Below are positions 26,040-33,359 of a stretch of 64,000 bases of DNA, in pieces. Location: NCBI RefSeq assembly GCF_008370045.1, contig NZ_VOBN01000022.1, forward strand, positions 26,662-90,661, in the 5' to 3' direction. Origin of the DNA: Pseudomonas sp. ANT_J12. Its GTDB lineage: Bacteria > Pseudomonadota > Gammaproteobacteria > Pseudomonadales > Pseudomonadaceae. The notes under the pieces are model-generated. The model had not been told where the DNA came from. It made no database searches and saw nothing but the letters and a program-made list of their open reading frames with translations. How positions within the stretch are numbered: position 1 is the stretch's first letter; each line of letters opens with the position of its first letter. The translations under genes and the position numbers were made by a program.

Positions 26040-27557
26040 ATGAAAAGAAGTCATAAGTTATTCGGCGCCAGCCTGCTGGCGCTTGCAATCAGCGGATGTG
26101 CCGTCAAAAGTGAGCCGATTGAACGCAGCGTGAGTGAGCAACGCGCCAAAAGCGATATGCAAACCATGTACACCGGCCAGGAGCCGCTCAATGGCCCGCT
26201 GACCTTGCACCAGGCCATGGCTCGCGCGGTGAAATACAACCTCGAAGGCCGGCTCAAGATCATGGAAGAGGCCCTGGCCAAGCGCCAACTCGACCTCGCC
26301 AGTTTCGACATGCTGCCGCGCATGGCCCTCGATGCCGGCTATGCCGGGCGCAGCAACCAGGGCGCCTCCAGCAGCCAAAGCGTGCTGACCGGCACCCAGT
26401 CCCTGGAACCGTCGACCTCCCAGGACCGCGACCGTCGCGTCGCCGACCTGACCATGGTGTGGAACGTCCTCGACTTCGGCGTCAGCTACATCAGCGCCAA
26501 GCAGCAGGGCGACCAGCGTCTGATCGTGCAGGAACGCCGGCGCAAAGTGATCAACACCATCGTCCAGGACGTGCGCTCGGCGTATTGGCGCGCGGTGGCT
26601 GCCGAACGTTTGCTGACCCAGATTGACAGCCTGACGGCGCGGGTCGATACGGCGCGCAAAAACAGCCAGAGCATGAGCGATCAACGCATCGGCGATCCGG
26701 TGGTTGCGTTGGGTTACCAGCGCTCGCTGATCGAAGCGACCCGCCAGTTGCAGGAACAGCGCCGCGCGTTGTCCCTGGCCAAGACCGAACTGTCGACCCT
26801 GATCAACTTGCCGATGGGCACCGACCTGAAACTGGCGACCCCGGATGACTACACGATTCCGCAATTGAAAGTCGGCATGGCCAGCCTCGAGCACGAAGCC
26901 CTGGCCAGCCGTCCGGAACTGCGCGAGCAGGATTACCAGACCCGCATCAGCACCGCCGAAACCCGCAAAGCCATGCTGCGGCTGTTGCCAGGGTTGGAGT
27001 TTTCCGCTGGCGGGCATTACGACAGCAACTCGTTTCTGGTCAACGACAAGTGGGCCGACTACGGCGTGAAGCTGACCTGGAACCTGTTCAACGTGATCTC
27101 TGCCCCGGCGGCCATCAACGTGGCCAAGGCCGGCGAAGAAGTGGCCAAGGCGCGGCGTCAGGCGATGTCGATCGCCGTGCTGGCGCAACTCTACGTGGCC
27201 AACGCCAACTACCAGGAGGCGCTGCATCAATTCCAGACCAACCAGGAACTGTCGAGCATCGACGGGCAGATTCTCGGCCAGTTGCGTAACCGCCATCAGG
27301 CGGCCGGCATTGGCGAGCTGGATTTGATCCAGGGCGAACTCAACACCTTGCAGGCGGATTTGCGTCGGGACCTGTCCTACGCCGATCTGCGCAACGCGTA
27401 CGGCCAGATCTTCGCCAGCGCCGGGCTCGACCCGATGCCGGACGAAGTGCAATCCACCGAAGTCCAGTCCATCGCCACCGCGTTGGCCAATCGTGAAGCC
27501 GCGTGGGCGTCGGGCAACATTGCGGTGCCGGTGGCGGCGCATGCCCCAGCTCAATAA
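26040..27557 (+). CDS. TolC-family outer-membrane channel lipoprotein
   Basis: 505 residues with a lipoprotein signal (LLALAISGC, Cys about residue 20) and two outer-membrane-efflux repeats of long helices and short strands (VWNVLDFGVSYISAKQQGDQ, LTWNLFNVISAPAAINVAK). It starts 42 bases after the giant gene and should be its outer-membrane exit duct, working with the HlyD-like proteins at 10-14 kb. It belongs to the TolC subgroup found with type I secretion of large adhesins rather than the NodT subgroup. Its last 17 bases overlap the kinase gene. Confidence 0.88.
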   Translation: MKRSHKLFGASLLALAISGCAVKSEPIERSVSEQRAKSDMQTMYTGQEPLNGPLTLHQAMARAVKYNLEGRLKIMEEALAKRQLDLASFDMLPRMALDAGYAGRSNQGASSSQSVLTGTQSLEPSTSQDRDRRVADLTMVWNVLDFGVSYISAKQQGDQRLIVQERRRKVINTIVQDVRSAYWRAVAAERLLTQIDSLTARVDTARKNSQSMSDQRIGDPVVALGYQRSLIEATRQLQEQRRALSLAKTELSTLINLPMGTDLKLATPDDYTIPQLKVGMASLEHEALASRPELREQDYQTRISTAETRKAMLRLLPGLEFSAGGHYDSNSFLVNDKWADYGVKLTWNLFNVISAPAAINVAKAGEEVAKARRQAMSIAVLAQLYVANANYQEALHQFQTNQELSSIDGQILGQLRNRHQAAGIGELDLIQGELNTLQADLRRDLSYADLRNAYGQIFASAGLDPMPDEVQSTEVQSIATALANREAAWASGNIAVPVAAHAPAQ

Positions 27558-28146
27558 CCTGCGGGCGCCGACCGCCAGCATCAGCCGTGCCCAACGCGAG
27601 GCCCGCAACGGCCATCGCGGCACGGCGATTCTGCTCACCGGTTTGCCGGCGGCGGGCAAGTCGACCCTGGCCCAGGCGCTGCACGCCGAGTTGTTCGAAC
27701 GCGGGGTGCAGAGCGTGGTGCTCGATGGCGACGGGCTGCGGGTCGGGCTCAATCGCGATTTGGGCTTTGCCGACAGTGATCGTCAGGAAAACATTCGCCG
27801 TGCCAGTGAACTCGCCGCGTTGCTGGTGGAGAACGGGCAGATTGTGATCCTGGCGATGATTGCGCCATTGGTGGAGTTGCGAGAAATGTTTGCCCAGCGC
27901 CTGGGCGAGGACTACCGCGAAGTCTGGTGCAGCGCCTCCCTGGCGGTGTGCGAACAGCGCGACCCGAAAGGTCATTACGCCCGCGCCCGGCGCGGCGATC
28001 TGGCGGGGTTCACCGGCGTTTCCGCGCCTTACGAAACACCACCGTGTGCGTCGCTGGTGCTCGACACCGGCGTGCAGTCGGTCGAGGCCTGCCTCGACCG
28101 CTTGCTGACCTGGCTCGGCGAATGCGCGGTCCTGCCGCCACGATGA
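27541..28146 (+). CDS. Adenylyl-sulfate kinase-like protein (CysC family)
   Basis: 201 residues. Walker A GLPAAGKST at about 34-42, then LDGDGLRVGLNRDLGFADSD and ENIRRASELAALL, and CEQRDPKGHYARARRGDLAG further on. All are strongly CysC-like. APS kinase makes PAPS, the sulfate donor, and two sulfotransferase genes are in the same locus. Oddity: the usual FISPxRA segment with its serine reads MIAPLVEL here (Ala about 108), so the substrate loop is altered. It may still make PAPS or may phosphorylate something else. It overlaps the TolC gene and the next gene, pointing to one transcript. Confidence 0.82.
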   Translation: MPQLNNLRAPTASISRAQREARNGHRGTAILLTGLPAAGKSTLAQALHAELFERGVQSVVLDGDGLRVGLNRDLGFADSDRQENIRRASELAALLVENGQIVILAMIAPLVELREMFAQRLGEDYREVWCSASLAVCEQRDPKGHYARARRGDLAGFTGVSAPYETPPCASLVLDTGVQSVEACLDRLLTWLGECAVLPPR

Positions 28147-28928
28147 GCCGAGCCGCGTTCTCGCGCCTGCCGGTGGCGGTGGATTTGCCGCTGCTGTTGC
28201 AAGCGTTGGCGGCGGTTGGTGAGGACGAATGGCACGGGCATTTCAACACGGCTTACTTTGCGGGCGAGTGGAGTGGCGTGGCGCTGATTTCGGCGGCGGA
28301 TGCGTTGACTGAATTGTCGCCGGGCCTGGGTGAGCCGCTGTTGCGCGCGCCGTGGTTGCGCGATGGCCGCTGGCAGCAAGCCTTGCGCGACCTGTCGTTG
28401 GAAATCATCTCGGCGCGCCTGTTGCGGCTCGGTCCGGGCGGGCACATTCATGAGCATCGTGACTATGACCTGGGCGCGCCGGGGGCGGATTTGCGTCTGC
28501 ACATCCCGTTGCTGAGTCCGCCGCAGGTGGATTTTTTCCTCGATGGCCAGCGCATGCCGATGGCGGCGGGGGAATGCTGGTTTCTCGATTTGTCGCGGCC
28601 GCATCGGGTGGACAATCGCGACACTTCGGCGAGGGTGCATCTGGTGCTTGATTGCCGGCCCGGTGCGTGGCTGGAGCAGGCGATTATCGATGGGGTGCCG
28701 ACGACGCCTTCGCCTGATGTCGGGGAGGGTGCTTTGCAGCAATTTCAGCGGTTGGTGGCGGGGGATGCCGGGCTTTCGAAAGCGTTGCAGGGCTTGGCCG
28801 ACACCGAGGTTTTTATCGCTCGTACTTTAGAACTGGCGGCGGAGCGAGGCCTGGTGTTTTCCCGGGAAGAACTGCGGGCGGCGATGCGCAACGGCCGTCG
28901 CCAATGGAATGAACAATGGAACGCCTGA
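28143..28928 (+). CDS. Aspartyl/asparaginyl beta-hydroxylase family protein
   Basis: 261 residues; ATG overlaps the kinase stop (ATGA). The double-stranded beta-helix core is visible as GGHIHEHRDYDLG (iron-binding His about residue 101-105), LRLHIPLL, MAAGECWFLDLSRPHRVDN (second His about 154) and SARVHLVLDC with the 2-oxoglutarate-binding Arg. Family knowledge: such enzymes hydroxylate Asp/Asn side chains in proteins, using Fe(II) and 2-oxoglutarate. The giant protein's repeats are rich in Asp and Asn, so it is the obvious candidate substrate; this is inference. Confidence 0.82.
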   Translation: MSRAAFSRLPVAVDLPLLLQALAAVGEDEWHGHFNTAYFAGEWSGVALISAADALTELSPGLGEPLLRAPWLRDGRWQQALRDLSLEIISARLLRLGPGGHIHEHRDYDLGAPGADLRLHIPLLSPPQVDFFLDGQRMPMAAGECWFLDLSRPHRVDNRDTSARVHLVLDCRPGAWLEQAIIDGVPTTPSPDVGEGALQQFQRLVAGDAGLSKALQGLADTEVFIARTLELAAERGLVFSREELRAAMRNGRRQWNEQWNA

Positions 28929-29860
28929 ACCTGGAAGGGTGGTTGCCGATTCGGGTCTGGCAGCCGGCCGGCGAGTGGCAGGTGGATTGGTGCTGGTTTG
29001 GTGATACGCCGCTGCATCAGCCGTTTTTTCGCGAGGCCGTGGACGATGCGCTGCGGTTGCCATTCAACCAGGCGTTTCGTCGGCAAACGCCGTTGGCCGC
29101 TCTCGGTGAGTGGCAGGCCGAGAGTCCTGGGTTGGCGCCGAGTGCGTTTATTTTTCATGCCTCCCGTTGCGGCTCGACGTTGATCAGTCAGATGCTGGCC
29201 CGGCTCGATAATCACATCGTCATCAGCGAACCGCCGCCGCTGGATGCCTTGCTGCGCGGTGATTTGCCTGCCGTTGAACGGCGTGTCGCCATCGAAGGAT
29301 TGCTGTCCGCCTATGGTCAGCGGCGTTGCGGTTCGGAGCAGCGGTTGGTGATCAAGCTTGATGCCTGGAACATTGCTGAATTGCCGTTGTTGCGGGCGTG
29401 TTTTCCTGAGACGCCGTGGATGTTTTTGTACCGCGATCCGTTGGAAATTGCCGTGTCCCATGTGCGCCGTTCGGGCATGCACATGGTGCCGGGAATGATT
29501 GGCGCGAGTGGGCTGGATGACGAATTGCCGGTTGAGAGCCGCGAGGATTACATCGCTCGAAGGGTGGGGCGGTTGCTGTCGACGGGGTTGGCGCATTGCC
29601 GGGAGTTTGGGGGATTGGCTGTTAATTACAGCGAATTACCGGACGCGATGGCCGGACGGTTGGCCGGGTTTTTCGGGTTGGATGATGGGCAGCGCGAGCA
29701 GGTGTTTGCGGCGGTGGGGCGGCATGCCAAGCAGCCATCGGAAGTGTTTGTCGGGGACAGCGACAGCAAGCGTCGCGAGGCTTCGGCGTTGTTGATCGAG
29801 CGGGTGGAGCGTTGGGCGCGAACGCCGTACCAGGCGCTGGAAACGGGGCGTCAGGTCTGA
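28916..29860 (+). CDS. Sulfotransferase-like P-loop protein (second of two)
   Basis: 314 residues, overlapping the hydroxylase gene by 13 bases. The phosphosulfate loop is FIFHASRCGSTLISQML at about 78-94, and the downstream FLYRDPLEIAVSHVRRSGMH resembles the 3'-phosphate-binding region. An ~75-residue N-terminal extension (MERLNLEGWLPIRVWQPAGE) is seen in this subgroup. It is the last gene of the four-gene modification set after TolC. Acceptor unknown; probably a component of the exported protein system. Confidence 0.78.
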   Translation: MERLNLEGWLPIRVWQPAGEWQVDWCWFGDTPLHQPFFREAVDDALRLPFNQAFRRQTPLAALGEWQAESPGLAPSAFIFHASRCGSTLISQMLARLDNHIVISEPPPLDALLRGDLPAVERRVAIEGLLSAYGQRRCGSEQRLVIKLDAWNIAELPLLRACFPETPWMFLYRDPLEIAVSHVRRSGMHMVPGMIGASGLDDELPVESREDYIARRVGRLLSTGLAHCREFGGLAVNYSELPDAMAGRLAGFFGLDDGQREQVFAAVGRHAKQPSEVFVGDSDSKRREASALLIERVERWARTPYQALETGRQV

Positions 29861-29864
29861 CGCC

Positions 29865-29930
29865 TTCGCGGGCAAGCCTCGCTCCTACAAGGGGCAGCGC
29901 AAATCCTGTAGGAGCAAGGCTTGCCCGCGA
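29865..29930. repeat. REP-type inverted repeat pair
   Basis: TCGCGGGCAAGCCTCGCTCC and its reverse complement ending GCTTGCCCGCGA, about 25 bases apart. It marks the 3' end of the export/modification locus, between two convergent genes, and may double as a transcription end. Confidence 0.85.
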
Positions 29931-29962
29931 TGGCGCCCATCAATTCACCACAAATCTCACGG

Positions 29963-30337
29963 CTAGAGTTTGGCCTCAGCCTTCGCCTCATGGTGATCCA
30001 GCACCCGCTCCACCAACAATTGCACGCCATCGGTCAAACGGCTGATCGCCAGGGCCACCGAACGGAGTGAGCCTTCCACATCGTCCGCCAGGCCGGCCGC
30101 GATGGCGCTGATGGACAGCAAGTCTTCGGAAGCATTGGCCAGCAGGGCTTCGGGGTCGTCGATGTCCGGGGCGACGGTGAAGAGTTGGTATTTGCGGCGC
30201 TTGGCGGGTTTTGCATCCGCTGGGGGGAAGTAATGGGCGAAGGCGCGGTCGGCGGCTTCTTTCATTTTTATGGCGTCGAGTGCTTCGGGGGAATCGGTTC
30301 CAGAGTTATCTGGAGGATTCGGAGTAACTTTGTGCAT
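29963..30337 (-). CDS. DUF6124 family protein
   Basis: 124 residues, soluble, N-terminus rich in Pro/Asp (MHKVTPNPPDNSGTD), then FAHYFPPAD and a helical part LLANASEDLLSISAIAAGLA-DDVEGSLRSVALAISRLTDG. This is the DUF6124/DUF3077-type four-helix pattern common in Pseudomonas; function unknown. Its AGGA ribosome site (complement of 30345-30348, 7 bases before ATG) lies inside a sequence that can pair with the C4-like RNA immediately upstream, so translation is probably controlled by that RNA. The related DUF3077 gene at 54150-54443 has the same arrangement. Confidence 0.75.
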   Translation of the reverse strand: MHKVTPNPPDNSGTDSPEALDAIKMKEAADRAFAHYFPPADAKPAKRRKYQLFTVAPDIDDPEALLANASEDLLSISAIAAGLADDVEGSLRSVALAISRLTDGVQLLVERVLDHHEAKAEAKL

Positions 30338-30344
30338 ATAAAAA

Positions 30345-30548
30345 TCCTAAACAGTAAGTGGAGGCCGTCACCGTTCGCTTGCACGCGAATGGGGTGGCGG
30401 CCGAGCGCAGGTGTGCAAGACCGGGACTGTTTAGGACACCCAGCAGATCCGAGGATCTCCTGCGCGCAGCCGCCATAAAGCAGCGAGCCGATAAAGGCTC
30501 GTTGGATACATAGCAGTTGCAACCTAAACAGTTTCGTCGGACTTGCAC
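30345..30548 (-). promoter_or_regulatory. C4-type leader: paired target sequences around antisense RNA (copy A)
   Basis: In the sense of the DUF6124 gene, three blocks occur. Upstream: GTGCAAG (30542-30548) and CTGTTTAGG (30523-30531). Central: CCTAAACAG (30427-30435) and CTTGCAC (30413-30419). Downstream: GTGCAAG (30378-30384) and CTGTTTAGGA (30345-30354). The central block is complementary to both flanking blocks, so pairings are mutually exclusive. Upstream GTGCAA is a hairpin loop (CGGAC/GTCCG stem); downstream GTGCAA is the loop of a TTCGC/GCGAA stem. The last block contains the Shine-Dalgarno AGGA. Confidence 0.8.
30391..30474 (-). ncRNA. C4-like antisense RNA (copy A)
   Basis: The core begins GGCGGCTGCGCGCAGG and ends CCTGCGCTCGGCCGCCACCCC. 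Stem GCGCAGG/CCTGCGC encloses a hairpin AGATCC-TC-GGATCT and the single-stranded antisense elements CCTAAACAG and CTTGCAC. This is the layout of the C4 antisense RNA of phages P1/P7 and relatives, where a' and b' elements pair with targets near the ribosome site of a downstream gene. The recognition is by architecture and by comparison with the second copy at 54585-54663. Ends are approximate. Confidence 0.75.
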
Positions 30549-30580
30549 GTCCGTGTCACCGTTTATTCAGTGACAAAGCC

Positions 30581-30609
30581 AGACTAGACCTGGCTCCGGG
30601 CTGGAACAA
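30581..30609 (-). promoter_or_regulatory. Candidate promoter of C4-like leader A
   Basis: Read on the minus strand: TTGTTC (complement of 30604-30609), 17-base spacer, TAGTCT (complement of 30581-30586). It is followed about 25 bases later by the first leader hairpin. Spacing is ideal and the match moderate. Confidence 0.5.
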
Positions 30610-30685
30610 GTTCACGAACACCACTACAACTTGAAGGAAATCTCCGACGGGATTGCCGGACGTTGGTGCCTGTAGGAAAGATCAG

Positions 30686-30745
30686 AAGATCGCAGCCTTC
30701 GGCAGCGCCTACGCGCCTGTGGGCGCCGCCGAAGGCTGCGATCTT
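30686..30745 (-). terminator. Long inverted repeat ending the slipin gene
   Basis: AAGATCGCAGCCTTCGGC (30686-30703) and its exact reverse complement (30728-30745), 24 bases apart. This is a common Pseudomonas repeat. The slipin stop codon begins at 30746-30748, so the repeat touches the gene end and is the likely 3' boundary of that mRNA. The rest of the 30549-30745 gap has no gene. Confidence 0.7.
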
Positions 30746-31504
30746 TTAAGGTTTCGACGACAAATCCGCCATCCCCTTCAACAACTCAATCGGCAACGGA
30801 AAAACAATCGTCGAACTCTTGTCCCCGGCAATCGAACTCAACGTCTGCATGTACCGCAACTGCATCGCCCCCGGCTGGCGCCCGAGCATTTCCGCGGCTT
30901 GCATCAGCTTTTCCGAGGCCTGCAATTCACCCTCGGCGTGGATCACCTTGGCCCGCCGCTCCCGTTCCGCCTCGGCCTGTTTGGCGATGGCGCGGATCAT
31001 CGATTCATTGAGGTCCACGTGCTTGATCTCGACGTTGGCCACCTTGATCCCCCAGGCATCGGTCTGGGCGTCGAGCACTTGCTGGATATCCACGTTCAGC
31101 CGCTCGCGTTCGGCCAGCAGCTCATCGAGTTCGTGTTTACCCAACACCGCGCGCAGTGTGGTTTGGGCCAATTGGCTGGTGGCCATGAGGAAGTCTTCGA
31201 CCTGGATAATTGCCTTCTGCGGGTCGAGCACGCGGAAGTACAGCACGGCGTTGACCTTGACCGAGACGTTGTCCCGGGTGATCACGTCCTGGGGCGGCAC
31301 GTCGAGGACGATGGTGCGCAAGTCCACACGCACCATTTGCTGCACTGCCGGAATCAACAGGATCAAACCGGGGCCTTTGACCTGCCAAAATCGCCCGAGC
31401 TGGAACACCACCCCGCGCTCGTACTCACGCAGGATGCGAAAGGTCGACCCCGCCAGTGCAATCGCCAACAGCAGTAGCGCGGCAAAACCCAGTTGCAAGC
31501 CCAT
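30746..31504 (-). CDS. Slipin (stomatin/SPFH-family membrane protein)
   Basis: 252 residues. One N-terminal membrane segment (LGFAALLLLAIALAGS), then the SPFH domain: FRILREYERGVVFQLGRFW, KGPGLILLIPAVQQMVRVDL and VITRDNVSVKVNAVLYFRV. A C-terminal coiled coil follows (AKQAEAERERRAKVIHAEGE) and a FPLPIEL motif. Family knowledge: slipins organise membrane microdomains and pair with NfeD proteins. The NfeD gene is directly upstream, 2 bases away, so the pair is one operon. No odd features. Confidence 0.92.
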   Translation of the reverse strand: MGLQLGFAALLLLAIALAGSTFRILREYERGVVFQLGRFWQVKGPGLILLIPAVQQMVRVDLRTIVLDVPPQDVITRDNVSVKVNAVLYFRVLDPQKAIIQVEDFLMATSQLAQTTLRAVLGKHELDELLAERERLNVDIQQVLDAQTDAWGIKVANVEIKHVDLNESMIRAIAKQAEAERERRAKVIHAEGELQASEKLMQAAEMLGRQPGAMQLRYMQTLSSIAGDKSSTIVFPLPIELLKGMADLSSKP

Positions 31505-31506
31505 GG

Positions 31507-32040
31507 TTATTCTCCACCCGGCGCCGCGTCAGCCGCGGCCACTTCCAGCAGTAATCCCTTGCGCGCCACCACCCGGACCCGTTGCCCGGGTTGCAGCGGT
31601 GTGGCGCTCTGTACTTGCCACTGTTCGCCTTGCAGGTGCACCCAGCCGTTATAGGCACTGCCGGTCTGCAACGTGGTGACCGGCGTGACGCTGCCCACCA
31701 GTCCGGCATCGCCGCTGACGTTTTCGCGCGGTCGGGTTTTCAGGGCATGGATCACCAGGAACACCAGCAACAGCGCGCTGACCAGCCCCAGGCCGATCAT
31801 CAACGGCACCGGCACGTCGGTGTTGGTCAGAATCACCGCGCCGGCCACAAACATCACCAGCCCACCGAGGCCGATCACGCCGTAATTGGGCAACGTGGCC
31901 TCGGCCACCAGAAACGCGATGCCGAACACGATCAGCCACATACCGAGGGGATCGGGCACGAACAGCACAACGGCGTCCGCCGCGAAAACCGATCCGCTCA
32001 GGGCCAACAGCAACGCCACCGCACAACAACGAATGTTCAC
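31507..32040 (-). CDS. NfeD-family membrane protein
   Basis: 177 residues from a GTG start at 32040, chosen because GGAGG sits 5 bases before it and it begins a signal/anchor segment (NIRCCAVALLLALSGSVFA). The longer frame upstream lacks support. Three membrane segments follow (WLIVFGIAFLVAEATLP, VIGLGGLVMFVAGAVIL, LMIGLGLVSALLLVFLVIHAL), then an OB-fold C-terminus (GWVHLQGEQWQV, PGQRVRVVARKGLLLEV). This is the short NfeD type without protease domain, the usual partner of slipin. Confidence 0.9.
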   Translation of the reverse strand: MNIRCCAVALLLALSGSVFAADAVVLFVPDPLGMWLIVFGIAFLVAEATLPNYGVIGLGGLVMFVAGAVILTNTDVPVPLMIGLGLVSALLLVFLVIHALKTRPRENVSGDAGLVGSVTPVTTLQTGSAYNGWVHLQGEQWQVQSATPLQPGQRVRVVARKGLLLEVAAADAAPGGE

Positions 32041-32236
32041 GTGACCCTCCGGGAGAGTCGGGGTGCTCTGTCTACAGTCTAGCTGAGCCCTCAGTTGTAC
32101 GAATTTTGACCAGTTATTGACGGTGTTCCGGCCAGCAGATTTCCCGCGCACTGACGCCAGCGGGCCTAGACTTTCAGGGGTGAGAAGCGGTTTAACCATC
32201 GTCCGCGAAACGTTGTTGCGGACACCGAGGTGCATC

Positions 32237-32698
32237 ATGCGTATGGCAAGAACGGTGCAGGAGAGCCTCAACAAGGCTCACTGCGAGTTCGACATCGTCA
32301 CCCACCCGCACTCGGCCAGCAGCCTGGAAACGGCTCGCGTGGCGAATATTCCTGCCGAACGGGTGGCCAAATCGGTGATCCTCGACGACCACCACGGCCA
32401 CTATCTGATGGCCGTCCTCCCCGCCAGCCGTCACCTGGACCTGAGCAAAGTGCGCGGCAGCGGCGAATGGCAAATCACCCGGGAAAGCACCCTGGCCCAC
32501 CTGTTCACCGACTGCGAACGCGGCGCAGTCCCGGCGCTGGGCGAGTCCTATGGCATGGACATGGTCATCGACCCCCTGCTGACCCGGCAGAAAGACATCT
32601 ACCTGGAGGCCGGCAACCACAACAACCTGTTGCACATGAGCATGCCGGAGTATTTGAGGATGGTGCCGCATGCGGAGGTTTGTGAGTTGAGTCATTAG
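32237..32698 (+). CDS. YbaK/EbsC-family aminoacyl-tRNA deacylase-like protein
   Basis: 153 residues. The N-terminus MRMARTVQESLNKAHCEFD precedes THPHSASSLETARVANIPAE and the conserved substrate-pocket segment RVAKSVILDDHHGHYLMAVL, containing the essential Lys (about residue 50). The C-terminus is LLTRQKDIYLEAGNHNNLLH. Members hydrolyse mischarged aminoacyl-tRNAs in trans. ATG 32237 is preferred over upstream in-frame codons because homology starts there. It is divergently oriented to the nfeD-slipin pair. Confidence 0.85.
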   Translation: MRMARTVQESLNKAHCEFDIVTHPHSASSLETARVANIPAERVAKSVILDDHHGHYLMAVLPASRHLDLSKVRGSGEWQITRESTLAHLFTDCERGAVPALGESYGMDMVIDPLLTRQKDIYLEAGNHNNLLHMSMPEYLRMVPHAEVCELSH

Positions 32699-32723
32699 GT
32701 TTACGGTGTCAGTGATATCGCCT

Positions 32724-32787
32724 TCGCGGGCAAGCCTCGCTCCTACAGGAGACTGCGTTCTCCTGTAGGAGCGAGGCTTGCCCGCGA
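32724..32787. repeat. REP-type inverted repeat pair
   Basis: TCGCGGGCAAGCCTCGCTCC, inner CAGGAG/CTCCTG complement, and the right arm GGAGCGAGGCTTGCCCGCGA: a nearly perfect cruciform between the deacylase and DUF2789 genes. Confidence 0.88.
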
Positions 32788-32817
32788 ACAATTTTCCTAC
32801 CACCCAGGAGCCCCACC

Positions 32818-33063
32818 ATGGAATCCCCAACCCACAGCCTGCCGTCCCTGTTCAAACAACTCGGCCTGGACAACGATCCGGTCAGCATCGATAAATTCAT
32901 CGCCACCCATTCACCGCTCAAACCCGAACTGCACCTGGCGGATGCGTTTTTCTGGACCAAGAGCCAGGCGCAATTTTTGCGGGATGAAATTTTGGATGAT
33001 GCGGATTGGGCGGAGGTGGTGGATCAGTTGGATGTGTTGATGAGGAAGGGGCGGGGGGTGTAA
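32818..33063 (+). CDS. DUF2789 family protein
   Basis: 81 residues, soluble and mainly helical: HSLPSLFKQLGLDNDPVSID, then FIATHSPLKPELHLADAFFW and FLRDEILDDADWAEVVDQLD. This fits the small DUF2789 family of gamma-proteobacteria; function unknown. The start ATG at 32818 follows a CCCACC context after CAGGAG. It ends 14 bases before the convergent toxin gene stop. Confidence 0.82.
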   Translation: MESPTHSLPSLFKQLGLDNDPVSIDKFIATHSPLKPELHLADAFFWTKSQAQFLRDEILDDADWAEVVDQLDVLMRKGRGV

Positions 33064-33077
33064 TTCTGAGGAGTTTT

Positions 33078-33359
33078 TCAACTCTCCAGTGGCCACTGTC
33101 GGGATGTATGAACCAGCGCGAGTATCCAGATCGCGTCCTGCCCCAGTTCATAAACAATGCGATAGCTTTGGTGCGGTATCAGCTCTCGAGTACCAGCAAC
33201 GATTCCGGCAGGGCCGCTTTCGGGGAATTGAGAAAGTCGGGAGATTGAATCGGTGAAGCGGGTATCCATCGCAAGGGCTGCTTTGGGATTCGCGTCGTGG
33301 AGGTAATCCCAAATGTCTGCACGGTCCTGTGCTGCGGCTGGCGTCCAAATAATCCTCAT
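33078..33359 (-). CDS. ParE/RelE-family toxin
   Basis: 93 residues with the RelE/ParE fold pattern: MRIIWTPAAAQDRADIWDYL, SISRLSQFPESGPAG, GTRELIPHQSYRIVYELGQD and ILALVHTSRQWP. Family knowledge: ParE-type toxins poison gyrase, RelE-type cleave mRNA. Lack of a clear catalytic basic triad makes ParE more likely, but this is not certain. The ATG overlaps the antitoxin stop (ATGA), the standard type II arrangement with antitoxin first. Confidence 0.88.
   Translation of the reverse strand: MRIIWTPAAAQDRADIWDYLHDANPKAALAMDTRFTDSISRLSQFPESGPAGIVAGTRELIPHQSYRIVYELGQDAIWILALVHTSRQWPLES

Noticed and set aside
30268..30548. Minus-strand frames of 80 and 84 codons containing GGCAQEILGSAGC-like sequence
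   Set aside because: They read across the C4-like leader; the GGCGGCTGYGCG core gives such peptides in several frames. RNA structure with matched pairings explains the conservation better.
31582..32082. Forward-strand frame opposite nfeD
   Set aside because: Histidine/glutamine-rich shadow of the NfeD gene with no ribosome site or domain.
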